Shown here one piece after another: positions 55,317 through 63,528 of a DNA stretch of 64,000 bases. The translations under genes and the position numbers were made by a program. Source of the DNA: Rhodanobacteraceae bacterium. Its GTDB lineage: Bacteria; Pseudomonadota; Gammaproteobacteria; Xanthomonadales; Rhodanobacteraceae. The stretch is taken from contig SCQS01000060.1 in the NCBI GenBank assembly GCA_004299705.1, positions 36,568-100,567 of the forward strand, in the 5' to 3' direction. The notes under the pieces were generated by a model. That model made no database searches and was not told where the DNA came from. It saw only the letters and a list, made by a program, of their open reading frames with translations. The stretch's first letter is position 1; each line of letters begins with the position of its first letter.

Positions 55317-55970
55317 ATGCCATCACCGCAAGAACTGCTCGAAAGCAATCGCCGCTGGTCGGAAGCGATCAGCAAGCAGGATCCCGAATTCTTCCCGCGC
55401 CTGTCCAAACAGCAGACACCGAAATATCTGTGGATCGGGTGTTCGGATTCGCGGGTGCCGGCCAACCAGATCCTCGGCCTCGACCCCGGCGAAGTGTTCG
55501 TGCACCGGAACATCTCCAACCTGGTGCTGCACGCCGACATGAACTGCCTGTCGGTCATGCAGTTCGCGGTGGACGTGCTGAAGGTCGAACACATCATGAT
55601 TACCGGCCACTACGGCTGCGGCGGCGTCGGCGCGGCGCTGAAGGGTGCCCGCCTCGGCCTGATCGACAACTGGCTGCGCTACATCGGCGACACGCTGGAA
55701 CGGCACCAGGCCGAGATCGACGCGCTGCCCGAGGCCAAGCGCCACGACCGCCTGTGCGAGCTCAACGTGATCGAGCAGGTCGCCAACGCCTGCCACACCA
55801 CCGTCGTGCGCGAGGCGTGGGACCGCGGCCAGAACCTCACCGTGCACGGCTGGTGCTATGGCCTCGCGGACGGACACATCCACGACCTCGGGATCGACGT
55901 GGCGCAGTTCGAGGGACTGGAAGCCGGCTACCGCAAGGCACTCGCGCGCCCGGCCGCCGCGCGCGCGTGA
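55317..55970 (+). CDS. can: Beta-class carbonic anhydrase
   Basis: A 217-residue zinc enzyme interconverting CO2 and bicarbonate in the cytoplasm. Zinc ligands are Cys42 (CSDSRVP, with Asp44 and Arg46), His98 and Cys101 (GHYGCGGV). The length and the WLRYIGDTLERHQAEID helix fit the E. coli Can type. ATG 55317 is canonical (MPSPQELLESNRRWSEA). It lies between the ALDH and the Tiki-like gene on the same strand. Confidence 0.95.
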   Translation: MPSPQELLESNRRWSEAISKQDPEFFPRLSKQQTPKYLWIGCSDSRVPANQILGLDPGEVFVHRNISNLVLHADMNCLSVMQFAVDVLKVEHIMITGHYGCGGVGAALKGARLGLIDNWLRYIGDTLERHQAEIDALPEAKRHDRLCELNVIEQVANACHTTVVREAWDRGQNLTVHGWCYGLADGHIHDLGIDVAQFEGLEAGYRKALARPAAARA

Positions 55971-56049
55971 ATGCTTCGATGGACAGCAAAGTATCGGGAC
56001 AGATCGTGACCTAGCATCGCACCACAAAATCCGGGATCGCGTGAATGCC

Positions 56050-57489
56050 ATGAAATGCCTGCGCACTCTCTGCTTCGCTGCAGTACTCACGCTCGGCTGC
56101 GCGCACACCGCGTTCGCGCAACTGCCTTCGGTCTGGTACCAGGAACAACTGGAGGCCATGAACAAGTCCGACGCGATCATGCAGCGCGCACACGACCGCA
56201 AGGACCTGCTGGCGCAATACCAGGTGATGCGGCGGGCCTATGCGTCGGATGGCCGCGCCGCGTTCCGGGCGATCTTCGGCCAGTACCTGTCGTGGTACCA
56301 GACCTTCATTGGCGACTACCGCGACGCCGAGCTGAGTTTTTCCATCCAGCAGAAGGCTCTGCCCGACGACCGGCCCTCGCCGCTGGGCCAGCCGGGCTGG
56401 CACCCGGTGCCGGCGCTGGATTACATCCCGCAACTGGCGAAGCAACATCGCGTGGTGTTTCTCAACGAAGCCCACAACATCGCGCTGACCCGCACCCTGA
56501 CGGTGCGCCTGCTGAAGCCGCTGCGCGAGGAAGGCTTCAACGTGTTCGCGGTGGAAACCCTGTACCACGCGGATATCGCAGCGCTCAACAAGCGCGGCTA
56601 CTGCATTCCGTCGAGCGGCTTCTACACGCGCGAGCCGATCTACGCGGAGATGGTGCGCACCGCACTGAAACTGGGCTACAGGGTAGTCGCCTACGAGGCC
56701 GACGCCGAACACACCGGCGATGCGCGCGAAGCGCAGCAGGCGTCGAACCTCTGGAATATCCTGAAGGACGATCCGAAGGCAAAGCTGGTGGTCAATGCGG
56801 GCTACGCGCACATCCAGAAGACCGGCCAGTTCCTCGGCGCGCAGTCGATGGCCGAACACTTCATCAAGGACTCGGGGCTCAATCCACTGTCGGTGGAGCA
56901 GACCATCCTGATCCCGCACATCGATCGTTCGATGGATCACCCGGACTACGATCCGATCATCGACGCCGTGCACCCGACCCAGCCCATCGTGTTCATCGAC
57001 AAGGACGGCAAGCCGTGGTCGCTGCGCCCCGGTTACGACGTCAGCGTGATCTTCCCCGAGGAACGCTTCGTGTACGGCCGGCCGACCTGGCTGGCCCTGT
57101 GGGGCGCGCGCGTACCCGTCACCATCAGCGGCAACGTCTGCCAGCGACACTGGCCGTGCATGGTCGCGGCGCGCTACGCCGACGAGGGCACGGATGCGAT
57201 TCCGGCCGACCGCATGGTGCTGGACCCGATACCCTTGACCACCATCAACGACATCAAGATCACCAGCGGCGACTACAGCATCCCGATCGGCCAGCTTTAC
57301 CTGCGCCCCGACCACCGTTACCGGCTCGTCATCAGCGACGAGGAAGGCCACCCGATCGGCGACACAATGCTGAAAGTCACCCGCTCGTCCGGCGACCCAC
57401 CCATGCTGAGTTCGTTGCCATCGAGCTCCACGCCCACGGCTTGTTCCAGCACCGCGCCCTGTCCATCTTCCACCACCGCACAACCATGA
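56050..57489 (+). CDS. Exported ChaN/Tiki-like (EreA-type) domain protein, function unknown
   Basis: A 479-residue protein with a signal peptide (MKCLRTLCFAAVLTLGCAHT, cleavage near AFAQ). The central domain (about 125-300) resembles the TraB/ChaN/Tiki/EreA superfamily of metal- or heme-binding hydrolases: VVFLNEAHNIALT, VFAVETLYHAD, VAYEAD and NAGYAHIQKTG keep its Glu/His pattern. The C-terminal region (about 345-450) is beta-rich, ending in a Ser/Thr/Pro tail that overlaps the next gene by four bases (ATGA). GTG 56041 is an alternative start. No function can be assigned; heme uptake, esterase or peptidase roles are all possible. Confidence 0.65.
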   Translation: MKCLRTLCFAAVLTLGCAHTAFAQLPSVWYQEQLEAMNKSDAIMQRAHDRKDLLAQYQVMRRAYASDGRAAFRAIFGQYLSWYQTFIGDYRDAELSFSIQQKALPDDRPSPLGQPGWHPVPALDYIPQLAKQHRVVFLNEAHNIALTRTLTVRLLKPLREEGFNVFAVETLYHADIAALNKRGYCIPSSGFYTREPIYAEMVRTALKLGYRVVAYEADAEHTGDAREAQQASNLWNILKDDPKAKLVVNAGYAHIQKTGQFLGAQSMAEHFIKDSGLNPLSVEQTILIPHIDRSMDHPDYDPIIDAVHPTQPIVFIDKDGKPWSLRPGYDVSVIFPEERFVYGRPTWLALWGARVPVTISGNVCQRHWPCMVAARYADEGTDAIPADRMVLDPIPLTTINDIKITSGDYSIPIGQLYLRPDHRYRLVISDEEGHPIGDTMLKVTRSSGDPPMLSSLPSSSTPTACSSTAPCPSSTTAQP

Positions 57490-57971
57490 GCGATTCGATC
57501 CACACCGCCTCCGCCCCCGCCCCGGTCGGCGCCTATCCGCACGCGCGCCGCGAGGGGGACCTGCTGTTCTTGTCCGGCATCGGCCCGCGCACGCCCGGCA
57601 GCGACAGGATTCCCGGCAACGTGTTCAACCCGCGCGGCACCCTGGTCGCCCACGACATCGCGACTCAGACACGGCAGGTGTTCGCCAACGTGCGCGCGGT
57701 GCTGGAAGCCTCGGACGCGCGCTGGGAAGACCTGGTCGACGTGACCGTGTTCCTCACCGACATGGCGCTGGACTTCAAGACCTACAACGCGGTGTGGGCG
57801 GAATACTTCCCCGATCCGGCCACCGCACCGTGCCGCACCACGCTCGGCATCACCGCGCTGCCGACGCCGATCGCGATCGAGCTGAAGTGCATCGCACGAA
57901 TCGGCGGGGACCAAGCGAAGCGACATCCCCCCGCGCCTTCGGCACGACCCCCTTCCGTTGGAAGGGGGTGA
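57486..57971 (+). CDS. RidA-family deaminase, 2-aminomuconate deaminase-like
   Basis: A 161-residue protein of the YjgF/RidA fold. APVGAYPHARREGDLLFLSGIGPR, then WEDLVDVTVFLTDM and CRTTLGITALPTPIAIELKC resemble 2-aminomuconate deaminases of the kynurenine and aminophenol routes. The first of these is shown split: APVGAYPHARREGD and LLFLSGIGPR. The domain should end near residue 139. The last 22 residues (GGDQAKRHPP onward) are encoded by an intergenic-type C/G repeat, so the tail is probably acquired from it. ATG 57486 overlaps the upstream stop. Confidence 0.82.
   Translation: MSDSIHTASAPAPVGAYPHARREGDLLFLSGIGPRTPGSDRIPGNVFNPRGTLVAHDIATQTRQVFANVRAVLEASDARWEDLVDVTVFLTDMALDFKTYNAVWAEYFPDPATAPCRTTLGITALPTPIAIELKCIARIGGDQAKRHPPAPSARPPSVGRG
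57915..57971. repeat. C-rich/G-rich repeat forming the 3' end of the ridA gene
   Basis: ACATCCCCCCGCGCCTTCGG and CCCCCTTCCGTTGGAAGGGGG match the repeat family of 16344-16497, 34183-34275 and 53594-53712. Here it runs through the coding frame to the TGA at 57969. Confidence 0.6.
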
Positions 57972-57982
57972 GCGTTGCGCGG

Positions 57983-58357
57983 CTACGTCAAGACCACCTC
58001 GAACGCCGCCAGCAGCACGCCGATCATCATCACCGCCACGGCCAGCACGAACCAACGCACCGTGACGCGGTAGACTGCGGGCTGCACGTCTTCGAGTCGC
58101 AGTGAGCGGAACAGTGCGACGAGCTGCAGCAGCACCGATACCGCCATCACGCAAGCCGAGAACACCGAATACCCGCGCCACGGGCCGGGCGCCTCGAAAC
58201 CCCAGTAGCGCAGGAACGCCAGCGAGAAGGCCAGGAACACCGTGATCGCGGTGATGATGCCGGGGCGATAGCCCCACGGCACGGTTTCCGGCGACGCTCC
58301 GGCCGTGCGTGTTCCGGGTCCGGATGGATTCGACGACGGCTGCACGGACTCACTCAT
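57983..58357 (-). CDS. Small three-helix membrane protein, unknown
   Basis: A 124-residue protein with a polar Ser/Pro-rich N-terminus (about 1-30) and three hydrophobic segments (about 35-52, 68-88 and 102-122). ATG 58357 is chosen; ATG 58369 is four codons upstream. I do not recognise the family. It is divergent from the ArsR-type gene. Confidence 0.65.
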   Translation of the reverse strand: MSESVQPSSNPSGPGTRTAGASPETVPWGYRPGIITAITVFLAFSLAFLRYWGFEAPGPWRGYSVFSACVMAVSVLLQLVALFRSLRLEDVQPAVYRVTVRWFVLAVAVMMIGVLLAAFEVVLT

Positions 58358-58434
58358 GTCCCGCCCCATGGAAGGAATGCCGGGCGACAGGCTACCCCGA
58401 TTCCGTCATGGGCACACGCCGCGATCGGTCGGGC

Positions 58435-58483
58435 TTGACGAATCCTTGCGTTAGCGTAAACTAACGGTTAGTGAAGACTAACC
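58435..58483 (+). promoter_or_regulatory. Promoter and tandem ArsR operator over the start codon
   Basis: TTGACG (58435-58440), a 16-base spacer and TAAACT (58457-58462) make a promoter whose start point would fall almost on the GTG at 58471. Two 17-base units follow in tandem (58450-58466 and 58467-58483), each a dyad: GTTAG...CTAAC and TTAGT-gaag-ACTAA. They cover the -10 and the first codons of the regulator, as expected for autorepression. Confidence 0.65.
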
Positions 58484-58794
58484 TTAAAATCCGCGTGCAG
58501 GCCCTGGGCGACCCGACCCGCATGGCGATCTTCGAGCGGCTGGAACAGGGCCCGTTGCCGGTCGGCGAAATCGCCCGCGGACTGCCGGTCACGCGTTCGG
58601 CCGTCTCGCAACATCTCAAGATCCTCAAGCACGTCGGCCTGGTCACCAGCCAGCGCGCCGCCAATCGCCAGATTTACCGGATCGATGCGGACGGTGTCGC
58701 CGGCTTGCGCGACTACTTCGACCGGTTCTGGCAGGAATCCCTGCAAGCCTTCAAACACGCCGCCGAAAAATCATCCAGGGAGAAATCCCGATGA
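58471..58794 (+). CDS. ArsR-family transcriptional regulator
   Basis: A 107-residue winged-helix repressor. QALGDPTRMAIFERLEQGPL and TRSAVSQHLKILKHVGLV are the ArsR helix-turn-helix. There are no Cys metal-binding motifs, so it belongs to the metal-independent group that often pairs with AHSA1/SRPBCC proteins. It starts at GTG 58471, with an operator overlapping the start and possibly no leader. Its stop overlaps the SRPBCC start (ATGA). Confidence 0.9.
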   Translation: MKTNLKIRVQALGDPTRMAIFERLEQGPLPVGEIARGLPVTRSAVSQHLKILKHVGLVTSQRAANRQIYRIDADGVAGLRDYFDRFWQESLQAFKHAAEKSSREKSR

Positions 58795-59267
58795 ACGTGC
58801 AAGTCTCCATAGCGCCGGTTCGCCACACAATCGTCGTGGAAGCCCCCCGCGAACACGCTTTCGACGTCTTCACGCGCGGCATCGACACCTGGTGGTTCCG
58901 CGACCACTCCATCGGCAAGGAGCCATTGCAGGAAGTCGTGATGGAACCGCGCGCCGGCGGCCGCGTGTTCGAGCGCGGCATCCACGGCGCGGAATGCGAT
59001 TGGGGCCGTGTGCTGGTGTGGGAGCCGCCGTCGCGGCTGGTCGTGTCCTGGGGCATCGGCGGCGACTGGCGGTTCGATCCCGATTTGTCGCGTTCAAGCG
59101 AATACGAATTGCGCTTCATCGAAGAAGCGCCAACGCGCACGCGCGTCGAGTTCGAGCACCGCCACTTCGAGCGCCACGGAGAAGCGGGCCGCGGCCTCCG
59201 CGACAGCGTGGACCAGGGCTGGCCCAAGTTGCTGGCCGCATACGCCAATGCGGCAAAGGCGGCTTGA
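58791..59267 (+). CDS. SRPBCC (AHSA1-like) domain protein
   Basis: A 158-residue single-domain protein of the START/Bet v1-like fold that binds hydrophobic ligands. APREHAFDVFTRGIDTWW at the start, GRVFERG in the middle and LRDSVDQGWPKLLAAYA in the final helix fit the AHSA1 group. It is coupled to the ArsR gene; this pairing is common and suggests the regulator controls it. The ligand is unknown. Confidence 0.88.
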   Translation: MNVQVSIAPVRHTIVVEAPREHAFDVFTRGIDTWWFRDHSIGKEPLQEVVMEPRAGGRVFERGIHGAECDWGRVLVWEPPSRLVVSWGIGGDWRFDPDLSRSSEYELRFIEEAPTRTRVEFEHRHFERHGEAGRGLRDSVDQGWPKLLAAYANAAKAA

Positions 59268-59319
59268 CCACCTGCGCGGAACCCATGCCCGCGATCGAAT
59301 CCTCACGAGGAGAGCACCC

Positions 59320-59754
59320 ATGCTTCGCAAATCTGCTTCGGCGTTGCTTGCCTTGACGGGGCTGCTGATCGGCCTCGGCGCCTTCGGCCACAGCTTCATG
59401 GGCCGCAAGGCCCTCGACGCCGGCTTGACATCGCTTCCGCTCGACGCGCACACCGACAAGCTGATCTACCTGATCTGGTATTTCTGCGGCGGCTGCATGC
59501 TGGTATTCGGCGTGCTGGTGATCCTGGGTGCGTGGAAAGCCATGCGCGGCGAACGCAATGCGCTTTTCGCGCCCTGCCTCGTGGGCATTTTCTACCTGCT
59601 GACCGGCGTAATCGCACTCGCGTACATGCGCGAGCCGTTCTGGAGTGTGTTCGTGGTGTTGGGCGGTCTCGCGTTGGTCCTGTCGGCCATGCTTGGCATC
59701 GCTTCCGCGCGGGAGCGCGCGGTTTCAGGCCACGCCTTCTCGCGCATGCAGTAG
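59320..59754 (+). CDS. Four-helix membrane protein, unknown
   Basis: A 144-residue protein with four hydrophobic segments (about 5-25, 46-68, 82-100 and 108-128). ACGAGGAGAGCACCC precedes ATG 59320. It likely forms an operon with the ArsR/SRPBCC pair 52 bases upstream. The 3' end overlaps hutG on the opposite strand by 30 bases. I do not recognise a named family. Confidence 0.7.
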   Translation: MLRKSASALLALTGLLIGLGAFGHSFMGRKALDAGLTSLPLDAHTDKLIYLIWYFCGGCMLVFGVLVILGAWKAMRGERNALFAPCLVGIFYLLTGVIALAYMREPFWSVFVVLGGLALVLSAMLGIASARERAVSGHAFSRMQ

Positions 59755-60537
59755 GCAGGTTTCCAGCAACATGCGGATCACCGTCTGCACCGGCGCCGCG
59801 CGCGCGGGCAGGTATTCGAAACTGTCCTCGTCCATGTAGGTGTATTGCGCCAGTTCCAGTTGCACCGCCTCGACGCCCGTCTCCGGCTGGCCGTAATGGC
59901 GGGTGATGTAGCCGCCCTTGAAACGTCCGTTGACGACGTGGCTGTAGTGGCCGGCGCCGCCCTCCGCGCGTTCACGCAGCACCTCGGCCAACCGCATCTG
60001 CAGCGCCGGCGAGCAGCTTGCCCCGCTGGCCGTGCCGAGGTTGAAATCCGGCAACTGGCCCTCGAAGAACATCGGCACACGGCCCCTGATGGAATGCCCG
60101 TCCCACAGCACCACGCGCGGATGCAGCGTGCGCAGCCGCCGGAGTTCTTCCTGCAGGGCGTCGTGGTACGGCTCCCAGTACAGCTCCTTGCGCAGCGCGA
60201 TTTCCCTGGCACCGGGTTCGTCGCCGGCAGCGTAGATGGGCTCGCCGGCAAAGGTCGTGACCGGCACCAACGCGGTTTCGCTGCGGCCCGGATACAGCGC
60301 ATGTCCCGCCGGATCGCGGTTCAAATCGGCCACGTAGCGCGACCAGTGCGGCGCGATCACCGACGCGCCCAGTTCGCGCGCAAAGGCGTAAAGCCTGCCC
60401 ACGTGCCAATCGGTGTCCGGCACCCGTTGTCCGGCCGGACTGACGCGTGCCGCGATGGCCTCGGGCAGCGCGGTGCCATCGTGCGGCAGGCTGACCAGCA
60501 GCGGCGCCGTGCCTTGGTGTAGCGTGAAATCCTGCAT
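59725..60537 (-). CDS. hutG: N-formylglutamate amidohydrolase
   Basis: A 270-residue metal-dependent amidohydrolase. It converts N-formyl-L-glutamate to glutamate and formate, the last step of one histidine-degradation route. LLVSLPHDGTALP, DTDWHVGRLY, VADLNRDPAGHALYPG and LWDGHSIRG are family motifs holding the metal ligands. Other hut genes are absent nearby, although a HutD-type gene lies at 36835. It overlaps the upstream membrane protein tail-to-tail. Confidence 0.9.
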   Translation of the reverse strand: MQDFTLHQGTAPLLVSLPHDGTALPEAIAARVSPAGQRVPDTDWHVGRLYAFARELGASVIAPHWSRYVADLNRDPAGHALYPGRSETALVPVTTFAGEPIYAAGDEPGAREIALRKELYWEPYHDALQEELRRLRTLHPRVVLWDGHSIRGRVPMFFEGQLPDFNLGTASGASCSPALQMRLAEVLRERAEGGAGHYSHVVNGRFKGGYITRHYGQPETGVEAVQLELAQYTYMDEDSFEYLPARAAPVQTVIRMLLETCLLHAREGVA

Positions 60538-60562
60538 CCCGGGATTCTAACGCTTGGGAAGC

Positions 60563-60637
60563 GGGGTCAGAGTGCACTTTTTGGTACGGGGACCTTGCGC
60601 CCCTGGGCGCGCCCGCCGAAAAGTGCACTCTGACCCC
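60563..60637. repeat. Inverted repeat with perfect 19-bp arms
   Basis: GGGGTCAGAGTGCACTTTT (60563-60581) and AAAAGTGCACTCTGACCCC (60619-60637) pair perfectly around 37 bases. It lies between hutG and the synthase gene and shows that the upstream part of the long open frame is not coding. Confidence 0.75.
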
Positions 60638-60727
60638 GGCTTTTCGAGTTTGCAAAATCTTCAGGGCCGCACCTTTAATCTTGCGCGATTTACGCACCAC
60701 GCAGCAGTGATCCGACCGGGAAAATCA

Positions 60728-63415
60728 GTGGGCCCATCGTTCGTCATCGACGCGCGTCCCAGGCGCGCGTCCGTCATCGTCGTCGCCTTGCTACTGGCCT
60801 TGCTGGTGGCCGCGCTGAACTTCGCGCTGTGGGCGGCGGCCGACCGCCCGACCAGCGTGGTGTCGTGGAACGGACAGGTCGACGGTTTCGCCTACAGCCC
60901 GTTCCAGCGCTACCAGAGCCCGCTGGCCGGCACCTTCCCGACCGACCAGCAAGTCAGCGCGGACCTGGCGCTGCTGGCCAAGCATACGCATCGCATCCGC
61001 GTGTACTCGGTGCTGCAGTACCCCGAGATCCCGCGGCTCGCGATGAAGTACCACCTGGACGTGCTGGCGGGCGCCTGGCTGGATCGGCGCACCGACAACA
61101 ACGAGAAGGAGATCAACGCCCTGATCGCGCAGGCGCGGCGCTGGCCCGACATCAAGCGGGTGGAAGTCGGCAACGAGGTGCTGCTGCGCCACGACATGTC
61201 GCCGGAAAAACTGATGGCCTACATCGACCGCGTGCGTGCGGCGATCCACCAGCCGGTGTCGACCGCGGAACCCTGGGACATCTGGGAGAAGTATCCCGAG
61301 CTGGTGAAGCACGTCGATTTCATCACCGTGCACCTGCTGCCGTACTGGGACGGCGTGCCGCGCAAGGACGCCATCGGCGATGCGCTGCTCCGCTACGAAC
61401 GCCTGCACCAGTTGTACCCGAACAAGCACATCCTGATCGGCGAGATCGGCTGGCCGTCGAATGGCAACCGCTACGAATTCGCCAAGCCGTCGCTGGCCAA
61501 CGAGGCGATCTTCCTGCGCGAGTGGCTGAACGTCGCGCGCGCGCGGCACCTCGATTACTACATCATGGAGGCCATCGACCAACCCTGGAAAGAGCACGTA
61601 TCGGGGCGGGTCGAAGCGTATTGGGGCGTATTCAACGCCGACCGGCAATTGAAGTTCCCGATGACCGGACCGGTGCTGGAGGACCCGACCTGGCCGTGGA
61701 AGGCGCTGGCGTCGGGGCTGCTGGCGCTGATCCCGATGTTCTGGTTCGCGTGGAAGTTCGCGCGCTTCAAGCTGGCCGGGCGTTTCGTGTACCTCGCCCT
61801 GATCCAGCTTGCCGCCGGCCTGATCGTGTGGTCGGTGACGGTGCCGTTCCAGTTCTACCTCAGCGTGGTCGACTGGGCGATGCTGATCGTGCTGTTCCCG
61901 GCGCAGTTGGCGATCCTGGCGATCCTGCTGATCAACGGCTTCGAATTCGTCGAGGTGCTGTGGCACCGAAAGTGGCTGCGGCACTTCGGCCTGCTGAAAC
62001 CCGATCCGCCGGAGCAACAGCCGTTCGTGTCGATCCACCTCGCCTGCTACAACGAGCCGCCGGAAATGGTGGCCGCGACGCTGGATTCGCTGGCCCGGCT
62101 CGATTACCGGAACTACGAAGTGCTGGTGATCGACAACAACACCAAGCGCGAGGAAATCTGGAAACCGCTGCAGGCGCACTGCGAAAAACTCGGCGAGCGC
62201 TTCCGCTTCTTCCACCTCGACCCGTGGCCGGGCTTCAAGGCCGGCGCACTGAACTACGGCCTGAAGCAAACCGACCCGCGCGCCGACATCATCGCCGTGA
62301 TCGATTCCGACTACGTGGTGCGCAAGGATTGGCTGTCCGCGCTGACCGGCTACTTCCACGACCGCAACATCGCGGTGGTGCAGTGCCCGCAGGCCAACCG
62401 CGATTACCAGCGCAACGCGTTCCGGCGCATGACCAACTGGGAGTTCGACGGCTTCTTCCGGATCGGCATGCATCATCGCAACGAGCGCAACGCGATCATC
62501 CAGCACGGCACCATGACGATGGTGCGGCGGGTCGCGCTGGAAGGCACCGGCGGCTGGTCGGAATGGACCATCTGCGAGGACGCCGAACTCGGTTTGAGAC
62601 TGATGCACGCGGGCTACCAGACCGTGTACGTCGACGAGGTGATGGGCGAAGGCGTGACCCCCGCCGACTTCCGCGCGTTCAAGACCCAACGCTACCGCTG
62701 GGCGTTCGGCGCGATGCAGATATTGAAGGGCCGCTGGAACTGGATGGTGCACAAGGGCCCGCTCAGCGCCGGCCAGCGCTTCCATTTCCTCACCGGCTGG
62801 TTCTCGTGGTTCGCCGACGCGCTGCACATGGTGTTCACGCTGATGGCGCTGGGCTGGACCGCCGGCATGCTGCTGGCGCCCACCATCTTCAGCCTGCCGA
62901 TGCGGCTGTTCCTGATTCCGGTGATGGGTTTCTTCTTCGCCAAGGCCCTGTTCGGCATCGTGCTGTACCGCGCGCGCGTGCCCTGCGGCTGGCGCGACAC
63001 CCTGATGGCGGCGATCGCCAGCATGGGCCTGTCGCACGCGATCGCGCGCGGCATCTGGATGGGCCTGATCAAGCAGAAGACCGCGTTCGTGCGCACCGCC
63101 AAGAGCCGCCGGATGTCGGGCGGCGCGGCCGGCGCACTCGGACCGGTGCGCGAGGAACTGCTGATGTCGATCGCGCTGGTGCTGGCGATCATCGGCATGG
63201 CGCTCGATTACGGCACGCACTACATCGAAGGCGAATTGTGGATGGTGATCCTGGGCGCGCAGGCCGTGCCCTACCTGTCCGCGCTGGTCGGCGCGTTGGT
63301 GGCACACTACTCGCACGACCACCCTGACGAGATTGCGGTTGCGCAATCCGCATCGACACCGGCGGCGGAAACGCGCACGCCCGAAGCGGTGGAAGCCCGC
63401 AGCGCAGCGACATAA
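60728..63415 (+). CDS. GH17-GT2 fusion, beta-1,3-glucan synthase-like (NdvB type)
   Basis: An 895-residue membrane protein. After a first helix (about 14-38), residues about 50-300 form a GH17 glucanase-like domain with acid/base Glu150 in VGNEVLL and nucleophile Glu239 in GEIGWPS. Helices near 325-420 lead to a family-2 glycosyltransferase (about 430-680) with Asp526/Asp528 in DSDY, CEDAELG and QRYRW at 654-658, marks of processive beta-glycan synthases. More helices follow. The architecture matches cyclic or periplasmic beta-1,3-glucan synthases of the NdvB type. GTG 60728 is chosen since the upstream frame reads through a repeat; GTG 60707 is possible. Confidence 0.85.
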   Translation: MGPSFVIDARPRRASVIVVALLLALLVAALNFALWAAADRPTSVVSWNGQVDGFAYSPFQRYQSPLAGTFPTDQQVSADLALLAKHTHRIRVYSVLQYPEIPRLAMKYHLDVLAGAWLDRRTDNNEKEINALIAQARRWPDIKRVEVGNEVLLRHDMSPEKLMAYIDRVRAAIHQPVSTAEPWDIWEKYPELVKHVDFITVHLLPYWDGVPRKDAIGDALLRYERLHQLYPNKHILIGEIGWPSNGNRYEFAKPSLANEAIFLREWLNVARARHLDYYIMEAIDQPWKEHVSGRVEAYWGVFNADRQLKFPMTGPVLEDPTWPWKALASGLLALIPMFWFAWKFARFKLAGRFVYLALIQLAAGLIVWSVTVPFQFYLSVVDWAMLIVLFPAQLAILAILLINGFEFVEVLWHRKWLRHFGLLKPDPPEQQPFVSIHLACYNEPPEMVAATLDSLARLDYRNYEVLVIDNNTKREEIWKPLQAHCEKLGERFRFFHLDPWPGFKAGALNYGLKQTDPRADIIAVIDSDYVVRKDWLSALTGYFHDRNIAVVQCPQANRDYQRNAFRRMTNWEFDGFFRIGMHHRNERNAIIQHGTMTMVRRVALEGTGGWSEWTICEDAELGLRLMHAGYQTVYVDEVMGEGVTPADFRAFKTQRYRWAFGAMQILKGRWNWMVHKGPLSAGQRFHFLTGWFSWFADALHMVFTLMALGWTAGMLLAPTIFSLPMRLFLIPVMGFFFAKALFGIVLYRARVPCGWRDTLMAAIASMGLSHAIARGIWMGLIKQKTAFVRTAKSRRMSGGAAGALGPVREELLMSIALVLAIIGMALDYGTHYIEGELWMVILGAQAVPYLSALVGALVAHYSHDHPDEIAVAQSASTPAAETRTPEAVEARSAAT

Positions 63416-63528
63416 CCAGGATCGATGTGCCCGTGCGACGCACACGCCCCCCCGAGTCCGCGCTCGCACCCATCGTTGGCGCAACATCTACGGCCGCGGA
63501 TGCGGCGCCACGCAACGCCGCCCCGACT

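Noticed and set aside
60554..60727. N-terminal extension of the GH17-GT2 protein
   Set aside because: It is encoded by a perfect 19-bp-arm inverted repeat and has no protein-like features.
60791..63487. Very long antisense open frame opposite the GH17-GT2 gene
   Set aside because: Low-complexity Arg/His/Gln/Val-rich translation typical of the reverse frame of GC-rich genes; the plus strand encodes clear catalytic domains.
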